Made by a program: the position numbers and the translations under genes. From Henckelia pumila (lineage: Eukaryota > Streptophyta > Magnoliopsida > Lamiales > Gesneriaceae): 64,000 nucleotides of DNA. The notes below the pieces were generated by a model. That model saw only the letters and a program-made list of their open reading frames with translations, was not told where the DNA came from and did no database searches. Below, piece by piece: positions 56,876 to 64,000 of this stretch. Each line of letters opens with the position of its first letter. Positions within the stretch are counted from its first letter, which is position 1. The stretch is from assembly GCF_033568475.1 (NCBI RefSeq), contig NC_133122.1, positions 137,089,402-137,153,401 of the forward strand. Direction: 5' to 3'.

Positions 56876-58489
56876 GACAGCGTTGTGCGCTGCGCAGAGC
56901 AGCGCACGGCACTGCCCATGGGCAGCGACGGGCAGCCCGGGAAGAAAAATTAATTTTTTTTTATTTTAAATTAAAATTTTAATATGTTAAAATTCTATTT
57001 TTGGTCCGATCGAAAATTTTTTTTGATTGGTCCACGAGGCGTCGGATCGAATTGTTCGAGTCCAAAAATTTTAAAACTGATTTTTGGATAAATTTGAATT
57101 TTTGGAAAATTTATAGATTTTATCCGTTAAATCATATTTTATGAAATTAATTATTTTTGGTACAATTGATGATAAGATATGATCTTATAATATTGAGTAA
57201 AATATGATTTTATGTATAAAATTGGATTTTATATGTAAAATATGATTTTATTTGATAAAAAGATAAAATATGATTTTGTATGTAAAATAAGATTTTATAT
57301 ATGAAATATGATTTTATCCTTTTAATTTAAATTGCCATTGCATATTATCCAATAAATTAATTTTGAATTAAATATTATTGGATAAGGATGATCGATTGCC
57401 ATGACCAATTTTGTAGGTGTATGTTAGGAATTTACATTTGTTTTTATTGTTGTTGGATTTATTAATGGGCCTGGTTTATGGCCCAATATGAATTGTCATA
57501 TGTAATAAAAGTGGGCCTGGTTTATGGCCCGTTTCCACCCCTTAAAATGTATCCCCTACGTATCATAGTTATTTATTGTAAATACATTAGACTTAGTGGG
57601 AGATGAAGATTTGAAGATGGAGGTGGGCCCAACAGACAATAAAGACAGAAGAAATGTAAATTGGAAGCTCAATGTAATAGGATTGCATTGCATACCTGCA
57701 TATTACCTAGGATTGGACTTAGACTCGTGATTGGCAACCACGGGTCGATTAGAAATGAAATCGATCATCCTATATAATATATGATATTATCGTTGTATGC
57801 ATGTTTTAGACTAAATTTTATGAATCCCGCAAGCATATAAATTATAAATGATGAGACAAATTTTCAAAATTAAAATCCCTCATTTTAAATATGATTTAAA
57901 ATTGATATCAAGATAAACAAAGGAAATTTAAATATTGTTTAAATGTTCCTACCTTCCATCAACGATCAATGTATGAGATGCTACCTGCGGATACGGTCCG
58001 GCTCATATTATTGGGGGGGCCCGTTCGTCGGAAAGCTGTACATTGGATCGACAAATGTTGTAAGTTGGGTGGAACTCCCATGGGATCGGCTCATATTATT
58101 GGGGGATCCACATGGCGACCGTCCATCACAACTTAATATTGATGGGTCATCTTGACATGTCACAATAAAAGGCGTCATATTATTGGGCCCTTATTGGACA
58201 TGAGGTAAAAACGTGGAGGTTGCTTTGGAAGCAATTGGGCTCTACCTTTTGAAAATTATGGTTGGCTGATATTATTCGGGACCATAGTTTGTCAATTGGA
58301 CTCCATGTTCCCGCTAAGGAAAACAGTTTCCCGTTTTCACTAGAGGGTAGTGAAATCGTTAAAATAGTGGGAGTGAGATTCATAAAATAAATTTCGCCAT
58401 ATTTTATGTCTTAGTAAATTAATTAAACAATCATCGATAATTGTTTGTTTCATCTCAGTATATCATTATGATGAATCTTCGTAATCCAC
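56876..58489 (+). other. Non-coding leader of copia element
   Basis: No coding sequence. GC-rich start (GCGCTGCGCAGAGCAGCGCA), AT-rich middle with repeated AAAATATGATTTTAT strings at 57170-57320, two copies of GGGCCTGGTTTATGGCCC at about 57468 and 57514, and three GGCTCATATTATTGGGGG-like boxes at 58000-58185. Confidence 0.6.
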
Positions 58490-58813
58490 ATGTTTCAATT
58501 CTCCAACAAAACAAACTTACTGGCGCAAACAATACAGAATGATTCCATAAGTTAAGATTGTCCTAAGTTCGGAAAAGATTTTCTAAGTGTTAGAAAAGGC
58601 TTCTCCGAAAACAGCCCCGGATGATGTAACTGCCGAAAGGTTGGCCAAACTAGAGAAATGGTTGGACCATGATCTCAAGGCCAAATGTTACATGCAAAAT
58701 TGGACAAGTCTAAACAAGTTTGCCATCACTGCAAGAAACCCGGTCATTGGAAACGTAACTGCAAGGAATACCTCGAGCAGTTGCGAACAGCAAAGGGTAT
58801 GTTTTACATTTAA
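58490..58813 (+). pseudogene. Copia gag remnant with zinc knuckle
   Basis: Pieces of the gag N-terminus (NKLTGANN; then DDVTAERLAKLEKWLDHDLK) are joined directly to the CCHC knuckle (CHHCKKPGHWKRNC) at 58715-58760. The capsid core between them is deleted. A TAA near 58811 separates it from pol, where relatives read through. Confidence 0.75.
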
Positions 58814-61800
58814 ATAAATGTATTTTCTTGGGTATTGGATACCAGATGTAGATCTCACATTTGCAATGAGTTGCAAATGATGACAAGAAGTAATAGGCTT
58901 AGAATGGGTGAGACCCAACTGAGGCTCGGAAATGGTTCTAGAGTTGAAGCCAAAGCTATGGGAGACGTTTATTTAATTTTGCAGAACGATTTTAAGTCAC
59001 TTTTGAGAGATGTTTTATTTGTTCCAGATTTGGTCAAAAACATTATTTCTATTTCTATGCTTGATAGAGATGGTTATTCTTGCAATTTTGTGAATGAGAT
59101 TTGCAATATTTACAAGAATGAATGTTTAATTGGAAATGGACAACTTGAAAACGATCTATATAACTTAAAATTAAAAGACGTTTCAATGAATTATGTCGAT
59201 AAACCGGTAACAACAAATAAAAGGAAAAACGATAGTCAAAACCCGACAAATCTTTGGCATGCTAGGCTAGGTCATATTTCCTCAAGGAGGATGAACAAGC
59301 TAGTGGGAGAGGGCATGTTTGATATGTCTGATATTAACTCTCTACCTACTTGTGAATCCTGCCTGAAAGGAAAAATGATTAAATCTCCATTCAAGGGGAA
59401 ACCTGAGCGTAGTCAAAATCTGTTGGATTTGATCCAAACAGATGTTTGTGGTCCATTTAGAATTGGTACTCAATTTGGCCACACCTACTTCATTACCTTT
59501 ACTGATGATTATTCAAGGTATGAGTATTTATATTTAATGAAATATAAGTCTGAAGCATTTGAAAAGTTCAAAGAATTCAAGGTTGAAGTAGAAAACAAGC
59601 TAGGTAAAAGTATTAAAGCACTTCGATCGGATCGAGGTGGAGAATACTTAAGTACCGAGTTTTTGGACTATCTGAAAGAGAATGAGATTCTCTCTCAGTG
59701 GACTCCTCCTATGACACCTCAGCTGAATGGTGTATCGGAGCGTCGTAATCGAACTTTGTTGGACATGGTTCGATCCATGATGAGCTTCACTGAGCTTCCA
59801 CCTTCTTTTTGGGGCTACGCGCTTGAAACGGCGGTGTTGTTGTTGAACAACGTCCACACCAAAGCAGTGAACAAAACACCATACGAGTTATGGAATGGCA
59901 AAGCTCCTAAGTATTCGTACTTGAGGATTTGGGGATGTCCTGCTTACGTGAAGCAGACAGTGGGAGATAAGTTGGATAGTCGATCCACCTTATGTTATTT
60001 TGTAGGGTATCCAAAGAATTCAATCGGATATTATTTCTATCATCCTGCTGAAACAAAGGTGTTTGTTTCAAGGAATGCCACCTTCTTGGAGAAGGAGTTC
60101 TTATTGGATAAGAAAGGCGAGATGATGGAACTCGAAGAAATTCGAGAAGAACCCGAAATACAAAATAATGATCCTACACCTCAGGAACCATTGATAGACA
60201 CGCCTATACCTAGAAGATCCGGGAGGACTTCTAGACCTCCTATTCGATATGGTCTTCTTCTTGAAGGGGATCAAGATGAACCCGATGTTGGATGTGATCC
60301 AAGAAACTTCAAGAAAGCAATTTCTGATGCGGATTCAAATTTATGGCTTGAAGCTATGCAGTCGGAAATAGATTCGATGCATACAAACCAAGTTTGGTCT
60401 TTAGTAGATCCTCCCGATGGAATTGTTCCAATAGGGTGTAAATGGATCTACAAGAGAAAGCTTGGGCCTGATGGTAAGGTATTGACCTACAAGGCACGAT
60501 TGGTGGCGAAAGGTTATACTCAAAGACAAGGAGTTGACTATGATGAAACCTTTTCACCAGTTGCAATGTTCAAGTCCATAAGAATCCTTATTGCCATAGC
60601 TGCTTGGTATGACTATGAGATATGGCAAATGGATGTGAAGACTGCATTTCATAATGGAAACATTAAGGAAGAGATCTATGTGACGCAGCCTGAGGGATAC
60701 ACATCCATGAGAAGTGAGCATAAGGTATGCAAGATTCAGAGATCGATCTATGGTCTCAAACAAGCATCAAGAAGTTGGAACCAGAAATTTGATGAAACAA
60801 TAAAGGATTTTGTTTTCATCAAGAACCCGGAGGAACCGTGCGTGTACAAGAAAGTAGTTAAGGATGCTGTGACATTCTTAGTACTTTATGTTGATGACAT
60901 CCTACTCATTGGGAATGATGTAGGGATGTTGCAGTCAACAAAGATATGGTTATCAGGTAGATTCTCGATGAAGGATTTGGGTGAGACATCCTATATTCTA
61001 GGGATACAGATCTATAGAGATAGATCTAAGAGAATGATAGGACTCACTCAATCAACTTACATCGAAACCATATTGAAAAGGTTTTCAATGGATGGGTCCA
61101 AGAGAGGACATCTACCTATGTGTCATGGAGTTTCTCTATCCAAGTCCATGTGTCCCAAGACTGATGAAGAGATAGAGAAAATGACACATGTACCATATGC
61201 GTCAGCCATAGGTAGTATCATGTATGGGATGATATCTACCAGACCGGATGTAGCATTTGCTCTGAGTGTCACGAGCAGATATCAAGCTAATCCCGGTCAA
61301 ATGCATTGGAAAGCCGTGAAGGACATTCTTAAGTACTTACGAAGGACTAAGAATATGTTCATGGTATATGGAGGAAGAGAACTAAAATTGGAAGGCTATA
61401 CCGACTCTAGCTTCCAAAGTGACGTGGATGACTCGAAGTCAACCTCTGGATTTGTGTTCATGCTCAATGGCGGTGCTGTCTCTTGGAAGAGTTCCAAGCA
61501 GGACACCACAGCGGATTCCACCACTGAGGCAGAATACATTGCGGCATCAGCTGCTGCTAAAGAGGCCGTTTGGATGAGGAATTTCGTCCAAGAGTTGGGC
61601 GTCATTCCTGAAGTTGTTGGTCCAGTCCCGGTGTACTGTGACAACACGGGTGCCGTTGCTCAGGCAAAGGAACCAAGGTCTCATCAAAGATCCAAACACG
61701 TACTGAGGAAATATCACATCATCCGGGAGATCGTGGAAAGAGGAGACATCACTGTCGAGAGAGTGGCCTCTGCAGACAATATCGCTGATCCAATTACTAA

Positions 61801-61873
61801 GCCCTTCCCAGGACCATTATTTGACAAACATCGCGAAGAAATGGGTCTACGTAGTATGACTAGTTGGCTTTAG
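58814..61873 (+). CDS. Copia pol: protease, integrase, reverse transcriptase, RNase H
   Basis: More than 1000 uninterrupted codons. The usable ATG is 58835, but homology starts at 58814 inside the protease. The active-site line reads LDTRCRSHIC instead of LDTGCGSHIC, so the catalytic DTG is lost. The integrase keeps its zinc-binding HHCC (WHARLGHIS..CESCLKG) and D-D-E (LIQTDVCGPF, TFTDDYSRY, NGVSERRN). The RT keeps MDVKTAFHNG and YVDDILLIG, and the RNase H keeps YTDSSF, TEAEYIAA and CDNTGAVA. The end (NIADPITKPFPG) is complete. It makes and integrates copia cDNA. With gag deleted and protease mutated this copy cannot act alone, but the enzyme domains look functional. PPT at 61877-61887. Confidence 0.9.
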   Translation: MNVFSWVLDTRCRSHICNELQMMTRSNRLRMGETQLRLGNGSRVEAKAMGDVYLILQNDFKSLLRDVLFVPDLVKNIISISMLDRDGYSCNFVNEICNIYKNECLIGNGQLENDLYNLKLKDVSMNYVDKPVTTNKRKNDSQNPTNLWHARLGHISSRRMNKLVGEGMFDMSDINSLPTCESCLKGKMIKSPFKGKPERSQNLLDLIQTDVCGPFRIGTQFGHTYFITFTDDYSRYEYLYLMKYKSEAFEKFKEFKVEVENKLGKSIKALRSDRGGEYLSTEFLDYLKENEILSQWTPPMTPQLNGVSERRNRTLLDMVRSMMSFTELPPSFWGYALETAVLLLNNVHTKAVNKTPYELWNGKAPKYSYLRIWGCPAYVKQTVGDKLDSRSTLCYFVGYPKNSIGYYFYHPAETKVFVSRNATFLEKEFLLDKKGEMMELEEIREEPEIQNNDPTPQEPLIDTPIPRRSGRTSRPPIRYGLLLEGDQDEPDVGCDPRNFKKAISDADSNLWLEAMQSEIDSMHTNQVWSLVDPPDGIVPIGCKWIYKRKLGPDGKVLTYKARLVAKGYTQRQGVDYDETFSPVAMFKSIRILIAIAAWYDYEIWQMDVKTAFHNGNIKEEIYVTQPEGYTSMRSEHKVCKIQRSIYGLKQASRSWNQKFDETIKDFVFIKNPEEPCVYKKVVKDAVTFLVLYVDDILLIGNDVGMLQSTKIWLSGRFSMKDLGETSYILGIQIYRDRSKRMIGLTQSTYIETILKRFSMDGSKRGHLPMCHGVSLSKSMCPKTDEEIEKMTHVPYASAIGSIMYGMISTRPDVAFALSVTSRYQANPGQMHWKAVKDILKYLRRTKNMFMVYGGRELKLEGYTDSSFQSDVDDSKSTSGFVFMLNGGAVSWKSSKQDTTADSTTEAEYIAASAAAKEAVWMRNFVQELGVIPEVVGPVPVYCDNTGAVAQAKEPRSHQRSKHVLRKYHIIREIVERGDITVERVASADNIADPITKPFPGPLFDKHREEMGLRSMTSWL

Positions 61874-61887
61874 GGCAAGTGGGAGAT

Positions 61888-63732
61888 TGAAAGAGTGGGT
61901 GCCCGGTGAGCCAACTTGTGGCTAAGGGCTTTGATGACTCTTTGTATAAACAATCTTTTGTTTAATATAATTTACACTTTTATTAATGGCAATGACTTTA
62001 TCTTTCTTCATATTATTATATTGTGATATACTATTGTTATTTTGATAAAGACCTTGAATATACTATAGTGTATGTAAGATGTGGTAGTACATGGGGATGA
62101 CTATCATGAAACACATCTTATAGTCACTGTATATTCTAAACAGTTCCTAGTCGATTGAGCCGTCCGTTAATAAGGATAAGGATCGCTCGAGATTGAGACT
62201 AGCATTTGCGATGCCGAGTACCACGTTTCATTGGTATGGAACATAGAGATGTTCAAAGCATGCAAATGGATATTCATACGATGAATGATCGAACTACCCT
62301 ATCCGGACTTTCCAAGTGGTTATCACTTATCGAGTGGATAAAGTCCGCGGTTTTGGTTGTACACCATTAGTCCTTACTACTTGAAACATCATTGAGACTC
62401 TATATGCTAGTACTGTACTTTGACTCGTTTACCGACTCCATTGGGGTCATCAGGTGTCGGGATTGGGTACAGTTACGATACATATAGGAGTCGATGCTTT
62501 GTTGTCAAGGATTCACCACATACTTGATAGTGTGGATATCCTATGCAATCTGAGGAGATATTAGTGTGACGAATCTCTGGCCAGAGTACATGATGTGTCT
62601 TAAGAAATGGTTTCTTAGTAGCACATGCGATGTCACTATTTGATCTTCAAGATGTATTGCATAGTTATCGAATCTTGAATGACTCTCGATTTACCAATGG
62701 TTGTTGATTCGATCGGGATATATGGATGAAGGGACCGTACTGTACGCTAACCAAAATCTATTGGTTCTTGCAGGCACTATCAGTGATACCTAGGGAATCA
62801 TGGGGCGATGTTGCTAGGCGCTCTTACCATGATTCGATGGGCAAGTCGGAAATTGTTATTCCGAGTCACAAGGAGTTGTGAGCCCACGGCTAGCTGTATC
62901 CCTGAACCATTGAGGGTCACACAGAGTAATGGATTTTTAATCCCCGTTGAGATAGTTAAATTTAAAGAGTTAAATTTAATGAACAAAGAAGTGGGACTTC
63001 TTATTTAAGAGTAGAGGAGTAAGATTTCCTAAATTGACATAGGGATGGGCATTTTTGGAAATCACTGAATTCGGATTCAGAAAATTTATCTTGACTTTAA
63101 AAGGTGCAAAAATGGTTTTTGTGCACATTGGTGAAATCGGTTTATCAATCAGAGTCATGATGAATTTTATATTAATTTCTGAACATGCGGGCTTTGCTTG
63201 TCAGGCTTGAACTTATGACTAATGGGCCCTAAGCTGTTAGCAGCCCAAATTATAAATAAGTTATTGCAGTACAGAAATTACACAACAGAGGTCACAAAAT
63301 ATTTTCGAAAACCCTAGCTGTGTTTTCTCTAAGTGGCCGCCCCCCTCCCTCTCTGTCGGGAAAATCCAGCCTGTGAATTTTGAATTTGCAGTCTGGTTTA
63401 ACGGATCAAATTCGTTAATTCTCTTCGTAGAAACTTTTGATAGATTTTCTAGTGCAATCTATCAGAGGGATTAAATCTCTGTTCGTGGACCTGATTGAAG
63501 AACAGTTCGTCCATCAGTTCCTGGGATATACAACAAGAGCAGAGTAATCTGTTGGTGTCCATAATCTCGATTCGAGATTGGAGGTAAAAATTTAATTGTG
63601 ATTTAATTTTTACACACACAATTTAATCGTAAAGTTTTGATACCCATGATATGGAATTGTTCCATATAAAATTTTTAAACTTCCGCTGCACCGGGTATCA
63701 ATTCTGATTGATCTGATCACCGTTCTCCAACA
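61888..63732 (+). repeat. 3' LTR of copia element
   Basis: 1845 bases from TGAAAGAGTGGG to TCTCCAACA, preceded by the PPT AAGTGGGAGAT and followed by the target duplication tgcag. Confidence 0.9.
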
Positions 63733-63792
63733 TGCAGTGCGCTCGATCTCCGGATCAAACAGTAAGGAATTCGCACTTTGAGATCGTCTCAT
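63733..63792 (-). pseudogene. N-terminus of Athila gag (exiled by copia insertion)
   Basis: The ATG at 63792 opens MRRSQSANSLLFDPEIERTA, the conserved start of Athila-type gag, and is cut by the copia 3' LTR. It continues at 55107. Confidence 0.85.
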
Positions 63793-63909
63793 AAACTGCA
63801 ATAACAAACAGAAGAAATTAATTAGCAACTTAAAATAAAATAAATAAAACTCTAAATTAAAATCTAGACTAATTGGTAACAAGACTAAAAAAATAATCAA
63901 AATTTACTC

Positions 63910-63927
63910 CCCGGCAACGGCGCCAAA
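63910..63927 (-). other. Primer binding site of Athila-like element
   Basis: Minus strand TGGCGCCGTTGCCGGGGA, the Athila/Tat-type PBS, directly inside the 5' LTR. Confidence 0.85.
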
Positions 63928-63931
63928 AACT

Positions 63932-64000
63932 TGTTGTGAAAATTCCTCGCAAGCGTACGAGTGTCAAGTTTTAATATAGTGATTTAAATCAGATATCGAT
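63932..64000 (-). repeat. 5' LTR of Athila-like element, cut by window end
   Basis: TGTTGTGAAAATTCCTCGCA onward, identical to 49185-49253. Confidence 0.9.

Larger units (their letters stand above)
55113..63732 (+). mobile_element. Young Ty1/copia element nested in Athila gag
   Basis: LTRs at 55113-56875 (incomplete) and 61888-63732, 5-bp duplication tgcag on both sides. LTR copies differ by about 20-25 substitutions in about 1.76 kb by eye. It holds a gutted gag and a long open pol. Confidence 0.92.
49185..64000 (-). mobile_element. Athila-like Ty3 element (non-autonomous), host of a nested copia element
   Basis: 3' LTR at 49185-50604, PPT at 50605-50619, gag-protease at 55101-52948, gag N-terminus at 63792-63733, PBS at 63910-63927, 5' LTR from 63932 to beyond the window. 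The two LTR copies are identical over the 69 bases that can be compared. RT, RNase H and integrase are missing between the protease and the 3' region, so it depended on helpers. Confidence 0.85.

Overview
This is repeat-dominated nuclear DNA of a flowering plant. AT-rich spacers, Ty1/copia and Ty3/gypsy retrotransposons, CACTA elements, MITEs, a piece of plastid DNA, an endogenous pararetrovirus and an intron-containing wall-associated kinase gene all point to a eudicot. An asterid, perhaps Lamiales, is plausible, but I cannot fix the species. There is no sign of bacterial gene organisation.

Layout. 1-6.3 kb: LTR fragments of one chromodomain-type Ty3/gypsy family (1-732, 1306-1667, 2184-3775) nested with the 3' part of a SIRE-like Ty1/copia element (1668-2183, 3776-6320). 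That element carries an extra ORF after pol. 6.4-16.9 kb: a decayed CACTA (En/Spm) element on the minus strand. It has a TNP2 transposase, a TNPA/TNP1-type gene ending in a Ulp1-like protease, and a captured acyltransferase (LPEAT2-like) fragment. 16.9-22.9 kb: an internally deleted Ty1/copia element. About 23-24.3 kb: plastid DNA with a mutated atpH. 24.3-26.8 kb: the 3' half of a Ty3/gypsy element. 26.8-29.8 kb: an Athila-like gag, PBS and LTR carrying a MITE. 30.07-34.33 kb: a non-autonomous CACTA element holding fragments of at least five host genes (beta-tubulin, glutamate synthase, LRR protein, DnaJ protein, XTH), all in one orientation. 34.7-35.9 kb: another Ty3 LTR. 35.9-36.4 kb: a LINE RNase H tail. 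36.4-39.2 kb: spacer with MITEs and microsatellites. 39.2-41.7 kb: the only convincing intact host gene, a WAK receptor kinase with three exons. 43.0-49.2 kb: an endogenous caulimovirid (minus strand: CP, MP, PR-RT-RH, TAV-like, promoter). It is interrupted at 49185 by an Athila-like element that runs past the window end, and that element is itself interrupted by a young Ty1/copia element (55113-63732, target duplication tgcag).

How the parts relate. Apart from the WAK gene, almost everything is mobile or captured DNA in nested order: virus, then Athila, then copia on the right; gypsy, copia and CACTA layers on the left. Two themes stand out. Both CACTA elements carry host gene fragments on the same strand with splice sites preserved. 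Several unrelated LTR families place clusters of short palindromes directly upstream of their TATA box. All coordinates and similarities were read by eye; no database search was possible.
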